Assembly (NCBI RefSeq): GCF_019578655.1
Contig: NC_063261.1
Span: forward strand, 28,995,126-29,059,125
DNA length: 64,000 bases
Reading direction: 5' to 3'
Origin: Ricinus communis
Lineage: Eukaryota > Streptophyta > Magnoliopsida > Malpighiales > Euphorbiaceae
Shown: piece by piece, positions 1-12,934 of the stretch
How the letters are laid out: every line of letters starts with the position of its first letter
Numbering within the stretch: position 1 is the stretch's first letter
Notes under the pieces: model-generated
The model's database searches: none
What the model saw: only the letters and a program-made list of their open reading frames with translations
What the model was told of the DNA's origin: nothing
Made by a program: the position numbers and the translations under genes

Positions 1-1716
1 CGACGGCCGTGAACGTCCGCAAATTTCTCCGGATGATCGGGTGTCAGATCGAAAAATCTGGAGTCCGATGGTGTGTCCAGATTGTCGATCGGACTCCGGC
101 GGCCGAGGCGAGTCGACCGAGCGTCTCGGTAATTTTCTCTGGCCGTTGATCTTGGAAATTCTTTGATTTAATTTGTGTGTCTATTGATTGTATTGAGTAT
201 TTGATGATATTGTGAGTCAAAAATAATTGTCTGTCAGTTGCCTGCCTTGTGTTTTGTGCTGTGTGGCGGAGTCGGGAAATAGTGAAGTTTGGGGACCCGA
301 CTCCCGTTGTTTAAATTGTTGGATATTTAGAGTGTTTTTCTGGCGGTCCTGGACCCGTTTTACGGGGTAATGTTCGTGTTGTAAGGGAGGTTCACGGATT
401 TTCGGTAGAATTCTCCAGTCGAGATTCTTAGAGCGATCCTAGGAATCTAGACCTAGGATCTATTATAATTGTTTCATCGTTTTGATAAATTGTTTTCCGT
501 GACTAGATTGTCCGTTTGTTCGGCTCGCTCCTACCGAGGCACCGGAGCAGAGTTAGGAGGTCGCCAAACCTGTGAGTTAAAGTCACTTAATCGTTGCACT
601 ATTGCTAAGTCTGAATTTAATATGTTATTTTGAAAGTTTATGCATAATATGGTTATTAGTATCGCAACATAAATAATTTCATTGGATTATTGAAGATAAT
701 ATAAATATTATTATTAGTAATGTTATAATAATATCAAATATTATCAGTTTTCCACATGAGTTGCATGATGTCTTACTTTAAAATTGTTAATCATTATTTT
801 GATATAGTTGAATGACTTCTTTAGACAATAATATTTATTAAATGTGGTGATTGCGATTTGGGAAATGTGGCTTGTAGAACATGCCGCCTGATGGGTTACA
901 TCAGGACCGCGTGCGCACCGGTAATGATCATGGACATGTAATAAGATATTTATGGGTTTGCCCTGGTCGAGCATGGCTCTCTAGGCTGATTTGAGTAAAT
1001 TCGCTTGGGAGGTAAGGTCCCTGGTCGAGCATTGCTCTCCGGCTTATTTGGAATTCAAGTGTTCGAATTTGGAGGTAAGGTCCCCGGTCGAGCATTGCTT
1101 TCCGGCCAGTCTTATTGGATTAAGAGAGCCAAAATGGGTGATAGAATTTGGGGTTAGGGTTCTACTGAGCCACTCGTCCCGTAAAAGTAAAAATATATTT
1201 TTATTTATTTATTTATTTATTTATTATGGTATGATTATAATATGGATTGTATTTACGTGCATGGTTGATATATTGATTCGAACGATCAATATTTTCTGAG
1301 AAGAATGCAATAGTTCCCAGGATTATTTGATTTTAACTCACTCTCGACCGTCTCATTTTTACTCTTATTTTGATTCGTATTTCGTTAGTCCTCTCGCGAC
1401 TCTTATTCAAGAATCCGACTCCTTCATCATCGGGTGATGTATTTGATTTGGTATGTAAATTGGTAAATCTTAGATTCTCCGCGGTAGTAATAGTAGATGT
1501 ATCAGTTGTAAATTTCGAGTTTCAGTCTCCTAGTTTTTCCGGGCGGCATCAAGTATTTATGTAGAATGTACTGTTAAGATAAATTGTGGCTTTAATAATA
1601 TTAATTTGAGATGAGATTTGTTTAAGTCAGTGAGTGTCGGGGCTTACTACGGGTTTCGGTGGCCTTACGCCTACCCATTCCTAGTCTTGGTACCACGGCT
1701 GAGTGGGGTCGTGACA
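1..1716 (+). repeat. Truncated LTR of the GGGTCGTGACA family, cut by the window edge
   Basis: This is the reverse complement of the LTR seen complete at 24829-27324. Its right end is GGGGTCGTGACA at 1705-1716. Three diverged subrepeats of the form GGTCGAGCATTGCTCTCC lie at about 965-1110, as in the other copies. The short frames here are not genes. The orientation, with the LTR 5' end reading TGTAATATCCCGAA, is inferred from the look of chromovirus (Del/Tekay) LTRs and is not proven. The left end lies outside the window, so solo or full-length status cannot be decided. Confidence 0.85.
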
Positions 1717-4500
1717 GATTTAGTGTTATTTTATTTTTTACTTTTTACTTCTTACATTTTTGCTCATTTTTAAAGACGAAGAAACATATGTATTATCTAC
1801 ACATAATGTAATGACTTGCTACTTTGCATGTCATTAGTGATGGACGATGGTAAAAGAATTTGCGATTCCTTGACTTTTTATATGAGAAAGATTATTATCT
1901 GCAACTCCAATTTTTACCAGTTGTTAACGAAGAGATTTCTACAACGGTGTCATTTAACGAGTTATAAAGTGACCTTTTCCCTAAAGGATTGCCGGCGAAA
2001 AAAAAAGTGTTAGCACTTGATATTAATTTCTTTGAGATTCTTTTATTAATCCATATTTCAAATAAAACTACACAATATTTATAATTAATTTTGTTTCATA
2101 TGATGTCCTATCCTAAAAGTAATTTTTTCATAGGCATTTCATCATTGTCAGCCACAAAGTATGATAATTCAACTTGTATGAATTGAATGAACTCTTAGAT
2201 AAAATAGTAGTTTAGTTTTACAAATGATATTGATGTTACATTATTCTTTTTCTTTTTTTTTTTTTCTTTTTGACATTGAAGTTTATAGTAGTTATATGAT
2301 TCTTTTTCTTTCTTTTTGGCAGTTTTTTCGAAACGGAACATCCTTTGTCTAATTTTATGTGTTATTCTCATTTTACTATGTAACAGAATATTAGAACAAC
2401 TGTTATAGAAGCATATATATTTTTAACAGTTTGTATGAACGAAAGTTTGGAATTACTTTATATTATTAGTATTTTATATTTTTAAGTTGAGTTACATTTA
2501 TAATTTATACAACGCTATTAGATTTGACTCGCAGCATCGCACAGGTGACCTATCTAGTGTAATATACATGCATTATTGAATGTTGATAATTTGACTAAAT
2601 TGAGCAAAAAGACACAAGTTATAGGCTTATTTGGAAAAGAAGTTTAGTTTGGTCTTGTTTACTCTTACATTATAAATTTAGAGACCAAATTGACTATTAT
2701 CCATAGAAAAATTAATAAGGATATGGCCTTTTTATGAGGTTTGTCATATTACACTAATTAATTCTTGTATTTTTCTTTTTATTTTATTGAATTATAAATA
2801 AGGAGAAAAAAATTGAACTTGAGACGTTGCTCAAATTGAAATATTATATGTACTTACTGTCAAGCTAGATCGGTGCATGCATTTTTGTGTTTTTAATATC
2901 TAGTTCAAAGAAGTTATTTACCCACGAGTTGCACGATTATTATTATTATTTTAATTATAAATAACAATGTAAAATGAATTTATAGAAAAAATTTAACAGT
3001 ATTTTCAATATTTTATAATTATTTATCATATTTTAGAAAATAATAATAACTCAAAGTATTTTGCCTTCCTCAATATATTGTCAATGCTTTAAGATTTATT
3101 AATGCCATAAACATATAATTTTTTAAAAAATTAAATAGTTAATTTTTTAATTATATATAAATTAATACAACAAATATAATTGATCTCCTATTTTTTTTAA
3201 TAGAAATCATTAGATAACTAGAATTAACTCATTAGCTAATATAATCTATTAAAAATATAATTAAAATACTATTTCTTTAATTAGCATCATTTGAACATAA
3301 CTTATTAGTTAATATATTAATTATACAATTGCTATAAAAATTGTATGTCAGTATAATACTTATGTGTCAAAAATAAATAGATATATTAAGAAACTTTATA
3401 TGCTAAAATAAGTATCCATATAAAAAAAAATCTATATCTTATTTTATTAATTATGTATAACAAACATTAAAAATATAATCAAAATTCTACTTTATAGAAT
3501 TAGAAGTCATTGTATAAATTAATTTATTAATTAATATAACATTAAGGTATAATTAAGTATTATTCTTTTAGGATTATAAGAATTATTAAATAATAGATTA
3601 ATATATCAACATTTTGTTTACGTATCAAAACATGTCAAAAACACTTTTTCTATATATATATAATTTAAGTAGAAGGTACGATAAACTCCTCAAGTTTGGC
3701 CATAGCACAATTAAACCCCTCTTATTCTTTGAAAAACAAAATAACTTTATTTATAAAGTAACAATATAAGAAATTATTTAACTCTTTCCAACTCCTTTTT
3801 TTTTTACATATGAGAAAGAATTTATTCTTTCTTTTAGTAGATAAAAATCACATAGTAATAATTTCTCTTTCATCTTGACAAAAAAAAATACCATCATCAT
3901 TAATTAAAAAACAAATTCTTTTTAAGGATATAAATATTTTATTTTTAAAATTTTAAAAATATAATTTAGCTACTTTGAAATTTAAAAGTTTAATTGTATT
4001 TTAAAGTAATACCGAGCTCATGAGCTTATTATCCTAGGTCGGAACAAGTTGATAGAATTTTCTTTCTTCATCTCCATGCCCCTCCCGCTTGGCGACATGA
4101 GGGCAAAAAAAGGAAAGAGTGGGATGGGGTTTCTCTAGCTTTTTGCATAGCAGGTCCAGATAAAATGCTTACACAATAGGTTATTAGTTCTTTTATAGAG
4201 TTCGCCTCTGATAACTGCGTGATTATATCTTGACTTTGAGGGCAAGAATTTCACGAGTTTATTCGTACTTCTTAATTTTACTATTAAATTAGTCTAAAAT
4301 ACTAAAGTACTCTGTTAGTTATTTGAGAATTTGATATCCTTATGATATCAAATATTTCTTTTGAACTATGATTCATGAATAGTTGTTGGCAAAGTCATTG
4401 ACGTTGGTTTCCATCGCCTTATCTCGCCAATAAATAAGTCAATTCATAATACTCTATCAAGTCTCTCTCAATGCACCTGCTAAAAGAAGTCTAAACCTTT
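1717..4500. other. AT-rich intergenic DNA, no gene seen
   Basis: This stretch is very AT-rich, with homopolymer and TA-rich runs, for example the TATATATATA near 3650. The only frame of note (1816-2013) resembles nothing I know. I see no RNA gene and no repeat boundary that I can support. Confidence 0.6.
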
Positions 4501-4544
4501 CCATTTGATGTATATATAATCATGGCAGAATCATCTCTTTCAGG

Positions 4545-4675
4545 AGGTTTAGGGTGCCGGAGAACGTGAAATGGATGAGGTTAAAGCTTCCAAGGGAAAT
4601 GGAATTCTCACTGTGACTGTTCCTAAAGATGAAGTCAAGAAAACTGATGAGAAGGCTATTGAGATTTCTGGTTGA
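4545..4675 (+). pseudogene. Small heat shock protein 3' relic (class I-like C-terminus)
   Basis: The translated text matches the end of a plant cytosolic small heat shock protein alpha-crystallin domain. It reads RFRVPENVK, then [19 protein letters not shown], then [15 protein letters not shown] and a TGA stop at 4673-4675. The ISG ending is typical of class I sHSPs. One base is missing between the VK and MDE codons near 4569, so the frame is broken. A TATA-like TATATATAATC and an ATG lie just upstream (about 4510-4525), and a CAG at 4541-4543 could be an old splice acceptor. The N-terminal arm and most of the alpha-crystallin domain are absent. This is a truncated duplicate, not a working chaperone gene. 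Confidence 0.75.
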
Positions 4676-5728
4676 GTTAATTGTTTTTTGTAAATCATGT
4701 GAAGCTAATGAGATGAAAGATTGTGCTTGTTAGCTGTGAATTTTACAAGTTAAGATTGTTTTATGACAAATAGTGTTCGGAGTTTGATGTAATGTTCATC
4801 CGCCTGATGATCTCATAATAATATCTATGTTAATTAACGATTTGATTAGGCTAACTGCAATAAGAATGAGACGTTGGTTTCTGACAAAAATAAAAGTAGA
4901 GATTCAAAAAGAGCTTAGCTTAATTATTGTAACTAAAGGTGTAATCAAGTTGAGTCAATTTGTGAGCTTATCCATATCAACTCAAAAAAATCTTTTATCT
5001 CCCGGATTAAATACAGATATAATCGATATTAAAAAAATATATATAATTTTATATAAATATTAATTATAATATGCATACTCATACTTATAAAATTATTTAA
5101 TTAATTTAAATATAATATTTAAGTAAAAAAATAATATTACTTGAGCACTCGCCTAAATTAAACCCCTGCCTGGAAAAAAAAAATTCAACCTTTGGTACCA
5201 TGAATAAGTAATATATGGTTTGCGTCTTTGGCAGGAATAAAGATTGAGATATCATTCTAAAGCAGTAATGGAACATCTGAAATATAAGAAGTTTTTTACT
5301 TTGTGACAACTCTGTCTGAACTGTAAAGAAAGCAGGGTTCTCCCATAATAAGAAATCAACAAGTAATTCTGATGTTCTAGTTACTACTCCATATCATCTA
5401 AAGCCCAAGTAAAAGATTTGCAACACCACAATATCAGTTCTAATATTGAAGACAAGAGGAATGCAGTAAGCTTTTGAAACTCAATAGGTACCTAGAGTTC
5501 TTAGCTTGACCTTGGTAACTCAAGCAGGAGCATCTTCTTTTCCTTCTTCTCTTCCTGCTTATCTTGTCAGAACTAACACTCGCATCCACTGGAAGGAGAC
5601 TCCTGAAGCCTGGATTTGAAAGGAGGAAGTAATGTTGGAGACTGAAGATGACAGATAATAGGAGCTAAAAACTATCAGATGTAAATGGCAATACAGCAAT
5701 AGCTGAAAATAGTTAGATACCAAGTAGA
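4676..5728. other. Intergenic DNA and 3' flank of the F-box gene
   Basis: The first ~130 bases look like a former sHSP 3' UTR. The rest is AT-rich up to 5150 and more balanced towards the F-box stop codon. It probably includes that gene's 3' UTR, since the gene reads leftwards. No further gene was recognised. Confidence 0.5.
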
Positions 5729-6955
5729 TCAAACACAAATAAGGCTCTGAAAGCACGGATAGGCCCTGTAATTGCAATATGCAAGTTTTGTTCCTGAATC
5801 ATAAAGTCTTCTGTGAGTCCCATCAGAAAGATGATAAGCCACTGGACTCTCATCCACAGATATCACAAGTATCAACTCTTCTGCATTTTCGTCACGGATT
5901 ACACTCAATATTGAAATACCACGGCAGCGATATGCCCTTCTGATGGATTGAAGATTGACATGGTATGTCAAAGACCACTCAGAATAGTCTGCTGCTATCT
6001 CCATAACATCATATTCCAGATCAGGATAACCGTGCTTATAAGTTACACAATGCAAATGGCCCTGAGACTCACCAAAGTAGCGAACGAAAATGTCATCAGG
6101 AAAATGCATTTGCTTGTTGAAGCTCAGTGTATCAACATCAAAGCTAAGGAGAGAATAAACTGCATCGCATCTGAGCCAATGCATTGAACCATAACAGTAA
6201 ACTCCATGATTATAGTTGTAGATTCCCAATACTGGTTGAGGTGAAATATCCAGGAAGATTTCAATATCAACACTTGCTCTTTGGGAAGTCCAAGTATCAA
6301 ATTCTGAGGAATATATACAAACTTCAAGCCAATAAGTTGTGGAATCTTTTAGATCGCACAAATTTGAAATGAAAATGATCCTGTAATGGGATGATATTAC
6401 AGGATCAAACACCAAACAAACACTAAGCAACCCAGTCCCTGCCAATTCATTCCCAGAGATTCTCAATTTCTCGTTTACGGAAGTAGGCAAAGATAGTTTC
6501 TTGAACTGTCTAGTAGTAGGATTATATATAAAATAAAAATACCCACGATCATTAATATCGAAATCTTCAAAATACGGATGTCTATTCTCGCCAAAGTGGA
6601 CCAAGAAACTAGACCGGCAAAGAAGCAAACCGTTGCAGGATTGTAGTATTTTGGCTCGACGGACATTAAAATAATCTTTGACAACAAATGCTCCACTTGT
6701 AAAAGGGGAAGACACCAAAGGGATTACTTGAAATTCAGGGATGTGTTTGTTTACGTCAAGGAATAGAGCAGTGATTCTGGGATTAAAACTCTGCTGAAAC
6801 CGAGAGTGGGAGGCACAAAAGTGGGGATCAGAAATCAAAGAGAGCCATTGTTTGGATACACACTTGCATCTGAGTAGTTCTTTTGTGGGTACTCGGAGCA
6901 GAATTTCTATGACAAGATCTTCAATTACTGCCACCGTAGCTGCAGCAGACATCAT
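5729..6955 (-). CDS. F-box protein with F-box-associated (FBA) domain
   Basis: A single-exon gene of 408 codons. Family knowledge: such proteins are substrate receptors of SCF ubiquitin ligases, with the F-box binding SKP1 and the C-terminal half binding a target. Seen: an F-box at residues ~9-48 with IEDLVIEILLRVPTKELLR and KCVSKQW, followed by SDPHF. After it come the hallmark FBA motifs CNGLLLC at 107-113 and YNPTTRQF at 144-151. About 400 residues is the usual length for the FBA type. The gene begins with two Met codons and either could be used; no upstream in-frame extension is needed. No frameshift or stop is visible, so it appears intact. The substrate cannot be predicted. It is not linked functionally to its repeat-rich neighbours. 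Confidence 0.92.
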   Translation of the reverse strand: MMSAAATVAVIEDLVIEILLRVPTKELLRCKCVSKQWLSLISDPHFCASHSRFQQSFNPRITALFLDVNKHIPEFQVIPLVSSPFTSGAFVVKDYFNVRRAKILQSCNGLLLCRSSFLVHFGENRHPYFEDFDINDRGYFYFIYNPTTRQFKKLSLPTSVNEKLRISGNELAGTGLLSVCLVFDPVISSHYRIIFISNLCDLKDSTTYWLEVCIYSSEFDTWTSQRASVDIEIFLDISPQPVLGIYNYNHGVYCYGSMHWLRCDAVYSLLSFDVDTLSFNKQMHFPDDIFVRYFGESQGHLHCVTYKHGYPDLEYDVMEIAADYSEWSLTYHVNLQSIRRAYRCRGISILSVIRDENAEELILVISVDESPVAYHLSDGTHRRLYDSGTKLAYCNYRAYPCFQSLICV

Positions 6956-7022
6956 TCTCTTTGATTTTGACAGGAGAACAAGAAATAATTCACAATTCTT
7001 CCGCAGACTTCCTTGTCCTCTT

Positions 7023-7041
7023 TTTAGGGTTTATTATATAT
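7023..7041 (-). promoter_or_regulatory. Telo-box and TATA-like site upstream of the F-box gene
   Basis: Read on the minus strand, a TATA-like ATATATAATA is directly followed by AAACCCTAAA, a plant telo-box motif, about 70-85 bases before the F-box ATG. The placement suits a core promoter or 5' UTR. Function is inferred from position and motif only. Confidence 0.45.
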
Positions 7042-7363
7042 GTTTCGTTGTCATAACTTTAGTGGATTGGGTTGGGTACTTTCTGCGATGTTGGGCCTGA
7101 TATATATTTGGTCCATTCATTGTTTAAACTAATGCAACGATAAAGCCACAATCCTTAGATAGATTAATTTGATTATTTAATTACTTTAATATTTTAATTT
7201 TAAATTTAAATTAATAAATATTTAATTTTACTTTTATAAGTTTTAGAAATTTTAAATTTTAAATTTAATTTACTAGACATTTAATTTTTGTTCCATTAAA
7301 ATATTAATACGATATATTTATTGAAATCACATATTAAAAAGTAATTAAATATTTAAAGAATAT

Positions 7364-9676
7364 TGTGGGCATTGATTTTGGGTGTGCACCTAAGTATTTA
7401 TAGCGATTGTGGCACTGAAAAGCTTTTCAATCTAATTGGGAATGCTAACTAGTCAAAGAGACTAGCCCGGAGATAGGAGTCGCCACCCGAGTAATTCACC
7501 GGGACACTTTTACTAATTAGAGACGTTTCTCGAATCTATAAAAAAATTTCCGCCATAAATCCAAAGATAAATCCAAAAGCCAACTTCACTATTTGTATAT
7601 ATTTATTTTTAATTTTATTATTTAATATATTATTCCTTATAAATGCAATATAAATATTTCTATACATTAAGCATTACAGTATGTGAGGTCCACCTAAATC
7701 AACCCTTTTTTATTAGATCTAGTCTATATTTGTTTTGTTAGCCTACTTTATTATTTAATTATGCATAAGGCTTATTTAGTCTAATCCAATTACGAATTAT
7801 ACATTTATCCAGCCTTTAAGGCTAAATGGACTATCTTTTATGGTAACATCCAACCGAGTGATTTTAAATCTAATGTGGCCCAATTAATTCAATTAAAGCA
7901 TGACAAAACTCATTAAGTCTATATGGATTTTAAATTTAGGTCCAATATACTATCTCATTAATCTAATGGATTACGATTTTCATGCTGGGTTCAATTTTAA
8001 GGTCTAATGTCTAGATGTCCAGTTCTAATTAGGTAATCAAATAACAAATATTTGGCATACATCCAAAATAAAGTAAAAATAAATTGTAGAAAAATTAAAC
8101 CTAATTATTACAACTTCCTACAACTAAAAATCAAAATAAAAATGCATAAACTAAATTACAGTATACAAAAATTGTCAAAAATTGAATAAAAATTTGAAAA
8201 TAGGGCCAAAATTAGTGCAGAGCCGAATCAGCACACACTGCACAGATTCGATCGGCTTTAGGGCTTGGTAATAGTTGATTTTGCATCTTTTATTCAATCA
8301 TGTCACCCCGAAGCCGATTTAACATACACAAGAGATAAAAACATAATTAAAACTGAAAAAATAAGACCAAGAACATACAAACAAATTAAATTGAACCAAA
8401 AATATAAAATAATACAAACCTAGAAAGCAAAAACTAACAAAAGGTAAATAAAACTTCACATTAACAGATTCTAGATTTTAATCATGCAGCCCTAAGAACT
8501 TGATGCAATCACAACATTATTAAAGAAGAGATATAAATCTAACATGCTACTCTAACTATTCCAATTATAATATACCAAACCCAATACATTCATATTATCA
8601 TATTCAAAACTCAGGACATTCATATTATCAAATTTAAAATCCAGTATACATTAACATTACAAAGACACATAAAACTAATCAAACCTTAGATTTAATCACA
8701 TAAAGATATAAAAAGCATTTGAAATCAATCCTAATATGTTTAAAATCAATCATAACATGTTTATAGAATCATAAAAGCAAAAGAACCAGTAAAGGGGAAA
8801 AAGATGTTGATGATGCTGGATTTTGGGAAACTCTCAAGTTGTCACCGTAGATTGGTAATCTGCGAGTCTCTGAAGATAATAAAGCATTTGAATTAAAGGA
8901 TGAGAATCCATTATTGTCTAGGGTGAAGAAAATCTTCTATTGTTCTGAAGAAAAACTTTTTTAATTCAAAGCTCTTTCTTAGTGACTTCTCTCTCGGTTT
9001 TCTAAAACTCTTTGCTTAAACAAATGTCTAATTTAATGGAGGTTTGGTTGCTTAATGAATGTAGCTAACCTTAGACCTAGAGTATATTATTCTATTTATA
9101 ATAATAGGGTTAGAAAACTCTAGATGTACTAGATAAGTGTTAATTATTTAAAACAAAAATCATTGACTATCTTTCCTTTTTATCAGATTAATATCTAATA
9201 AAATAAAATAAAATCTTTTATATTTAAATAATTATCACTAAAAATATCCAATAATTATCACAAATCACTTCTCGAAACTTCTTCTCATCAATTTTAGCGT
9301 TTTAAGTCAAAAAATATGCAAAAAAGGGCATTAAATCTCGAAAAATAGCCAATCGGTACTGTGTAGAGCCGACTGGCTGTATGCTCAGCCGATCAGTTCT
9401 AAAGAGCCGATTGGCTTAGTGAGCAAAAGAATTTAGAATATTTTGGCAATTTAGTCCCTAAACTTGCAAAAACTATCATTTTATCCCTCAAAGTTAATTT
9501 TTTCGACAATTGAGTCCAAATCAATGTTAGAAAAAGTAATTTTGATTCAATTATTATCAACCTTAACTTGGATTCACCCGTCCTAAATCTCTCGGGACTT
9601 GGGTAAGGCAGTAACTTTTATCATTGGGCTTTTCGTAATTTTATTGATATCTAGATCCAGAAAATAGATGCAGACA
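7364..9676 (-). repeat. 3' LTR of the Tat/Ogre-like element
   Basis: Starts TGTGGGC and ends GCAGACA. It aligns along its whole length with 17239-19528; landmarks include the shared text GTCGCCACCCGAGTAATTCA, a run of AAAGATGTTGATGATGCTGG, and the GAGCCGA-type motifs. Relative to the right copy it has a short insertion just after the first seven bases. The purine-rich GGGGGAATT next to it on the minus strand (about 9677-9686) fits a polypurine tract. Confidence 0.85.
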
Positions 9677-9777
9677 ATTCCCCCGGTTTATCGAGATTTA
9701 TGCAAATAAACTTTAAATAAATTCAGACAAAGCATAAAAATCAAGGATACGGTAAAATGATATGAATGTGAGCTATA

Positions 9778-9955
9778 GAAACCACACTTCGTAGGCTCAT
9801 GTTAGTGCAGACTTTTTATTTAACTTTGAATTAGGGACCACACCCGATACATCTTGAAGACCTCCCCTCAAAATAATTATAGTTGAAGCCACACTTTGTA
9901 GGTTCATGTTGGTGCAGACTTTCTATCTGGCTTTGATTTAGGGGTCACACCCGTC
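9778..9955 (-). repeat. Two-copy ~109-bp tandem repeat in the element 3' UTR
   Basis: Two diverged copies begin at about 9778 and 9887. Both share a CCACACTT-GTAGG-TCATGTT core and a GTGCAGACTTT block, and both end near CACACCCG. They lie between the 3' LTR and the 21-bp array. Confidence 0.7.
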
Positions 9956-9957
9956 TC

Positions 9958-10262
9958 ATTTGGGGAACCATGCCCGTTGATTTAGGAACCACGGTCGCTG
10001 ATTTTGGGATTGTGTCGGTTAATTCGGAAACTGCCCCTGCTAATTTTGAGAACCACACTCTATGATTTGGGAACCACCCTCGTTGATTTGGGAACCAGGC
10101 TTGTTGATTTAGGAACCACGCTTGTTAATTTAGGAACCAAGCCTTATGATTTTAGGAACTATGCTTGATGATTTGGGAATCACGCCCATCGTTTTGGAAA
10201 CCACACCCGCTAATTTTGGGAACCATGCCCGTTGATTTGAGAACCACCAATAACTTTGATTT
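9958..10262 (-). repeat. ~21-22-bp minisatellite, about 14 diverged units, in the element 3' UTR
   Basis: Successive units vary around TTTGGGAACCACGCCCGTTGA. I counted about fourteen by eye. The array sits in the interior just inside the 3' LTR of the Tat/Ogre-like element. Hypervariable tandem arrays at exactly this position are a known feature of Tat/Ogre 3' UTRs, which supports both the orientation and the lineage. Confidence 0.8.
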
Positions 10263-10279
10263 GTATTTACAGCTTTTCG

Positions 10280-10640
10280 CTTTAGGATGTAATTATGTTG
10301 TAATTCCCACTTCGGATTATGATTTGTTAAATTTTCCCACTTTCGGGTATTAAACTAATAATTTTTTCTTGAGGATGAAGAATAATGATTTTCCTACTCC
10401 GGGATCTTCTACTTTGAGTAAATTGGATATCCACTTAGGGATCTTCTACTTCAAGAAGTACACTTGTCCTTCAAAACTTGAACTAATTCTCCACTTCAGG
10501 AAATAGGTTTGTGATCTTCCACTTCGGGATGTATGATGATATTCCGCTTCGGGAAGTAAGCTGATTTTCCGCTTTGGGGAATGAGCTAATCATCTTCTGC
10601 TTCGAGTTGTAAACTTTTGAGCTTTACTTTGGAAAGTAAA
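10280..10640 (-). repeat. Irregular CCACTTCGGGA-type short repeats
   Basis: About ten variants of TTC(C)-CACTTCGGGA or CGCTTCGGGAAGTAA recur at intervals of roughly 30-50 bases directly after the 21-bp array. They are more diverged than that array and are probably an older expansion in the same 3' UTR. Confidence 0.6.
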
Positions 10641-11089
10641 TTGAGTATAGATCAACACTTGTTGCAACGAGATTCTTATCTATCGAACTTTTCTTTATTT
10701 TCCTATTACAGGTTAGTGGTATATATAAAAGTGTATAAAGATTACATTAAGCAAAAATAATAGGGGGTGCATGATATGCATGTTATGCATGACATGTAAC
10801 ATATCCTTTAGCTTGGACAGAGGTGTTTTGGTGCCCATCAACATTGATACTTTAAAAGCTCAATCGTCTGCTCTTCGGGCACATAGCCTAGAGCCTAATA
10901 GTCGAAGTTGTAATTGACTCATATTAAAGATCTAAAAGTCATGGTGACGATAAAAGTGTAGATTTAGAGATAACTCAAGCATGCGAAGACTGAATATTTT
11001 TGCCTGGGGATTGTACTGATACTTGTACAATAACAATTGTCTCCGTGACAATCTCATACAGATAGTAACCAAATCTTTCCTTTTTTATA

Positions 11090-11250
11090 CTTTTACACCT
11101 TAACTTTTACCTAAGCTGCTCTTCTAGGTTTTCAACTTAGCAAGCTAATGTCTTAACTTTTGCCTAAGCTGCCTTTTCGGGTTTTCAACTTAGTAGATTC
11201 TTTTTTTGCCTAAGCCACCCTTTCGGATTCGTAACTTAGTATATTCTTTT
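11090..11250 (-). repeat. Three-unit ~55-60-bp tandem repeat
   Basis: Three diverged units share TTTGCCTAAGC, then CTTTTCGG, then TTTTCAACTTAGTA. This is the third distinct tandem family in the 3' part of the same element. A related fragment recurs near 12040. Confidence 0.6.
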
Positions 11251-12934
11251 CTTTATACTTTTTTTTTATTTTCTCTTTTCTTATTTTCTCCTTTTGCAGA
11301 TTTGGTTGCACGAGAAGATCCAACTAGTGGTAGTTCTAAGAGACATTACAAAATATGAGCCAAAACATTTGTGAACTCGCAGTGCTATCAAGCTAGGAGC
11401 TGACGTCACTGGTAAGGATTGAGTTGACTAGATGAAGGGCCTGCCAGACACCTTTATCTGGTGGATTTGAACGAAATAGGATTTTCGAAATAAGGAATAA
11501 ACAAACCATGGATAAATCCAAACGGCCTTTTCTTAAGTCCAAACGATCTTTTCGTAGGCGTTTGTCCCCGATCCAATGTCCTTGGTGGAAGATCTAACAT
11601 ATCACTATTTGAATATACGTGGTATGTGTTCTTTTGCCAGGACTTTGAGAATCTACTTTCCATACCTCATCTAGGCTCTGTCATTAATAGCTTATTCTCG
11701 AATATCCACCTGACTTTGAAGTTTCCCATTGAGGTGTGATTTTTAGACAAGATTGAGAGGTTGTGGGTTGCTGATTAAGTGTGATGTCAACTAATGGAGA
11801 CTTAAGTGCTACAAGAAAATGATCTTGCTTCCATTAGGTCTCATAGACTCTTCTTTTTATTTTGTTTTCTCCTTTTGGTTGCACACGCAATGAAACCCAA
11901 TGTGCAAAATTAACAAAAATTTTAATCAAATTTCGTCCATTTAATAAGGGCACAAACGAGTACATCACATAATACTACTCTTGTTATCAACTAGTCCTTT
12001 CGGATTTTCTAGTTGAATATTTTTCTCTCATCTTTTATTTTCTTAACTTTTGCCTAACTAACTTATATAGATCCTCTAGTCAGTAGGTTTGTTTTCCTTT
12101 TTTTTTTCAAAAGATAGTATCTGAAACAGTATAAATTGACTTGTGAACTTATTGCCCCTAAGATTTGAACTCCTTTCAGTATCTTCAAGTTTAATCTTTT
12201 CTTTTTTTAATGTGGAAGTTTTCTAGCTCGATCTAAATTTCTTTCTAAAGTCAATGTAATGAGCCTTGCATGTTTCGGGATTAGAACATTAATCTTTAAT
12301 CTAGAGGTCATTGCTTTAAGGTTGTAATTAATGTAATGAGGGTTGAACTTGGCCTTCCTGCTTTGCCCCCAATGTGCTACCTTGAATTCAATCGTGCGTA
12401 TCAAATACTATCTATTTCTTTTTCTTTTTCTTTTTTTTATTCTCTCAATTTTTTTCTCTTCAAGAGTTATATTATGTATGGTAGAAATATACCTAAGATT
12501 TTCAACTATACCCAGATTAAATAAACCAATTCAAATAGAATTAATGTTAAATATACTCATGTAATAATAATTATCATGCAAAATATCATTAAGATAAACA
12601 TCAAATAAGCAAAGATCACAGTTATTTCATTAATCCTAAAATCATAATCATGTTTTTGTTTTAAAAAAAATTGAGAGTTGAATCTTGTGAAGCTTCATCA
12701 TCTTCATATGGTAGCTTTTCAATCTATAGCTTCAAAGTTTTCCATGCTCCACTAGCTTTAGGATATTCAATGTCTTCTACTTGTAAGCCATCATCGTACA
12801 AGCTCACGAAGGTCTTGGGATTCATCATTTGCAATCTTTCCACCCAAGATAGGAGATTATTTCGGATTATATCTGAACTTGATCATTTTCAAAAGGCCTA
12901 TTCTTTATTAAAACTGCTCTATTTTTCTAGCTAG

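Noticed and set aside
1..13. CGACGGCCGTG at the left edge resembling 61490-61500, suggesting a second copy of the Gypsy LTR next to the truncated LTR
   Set aside because: Only eleven bases match and the sequence stops at the window edge; chance cannot be excluded.
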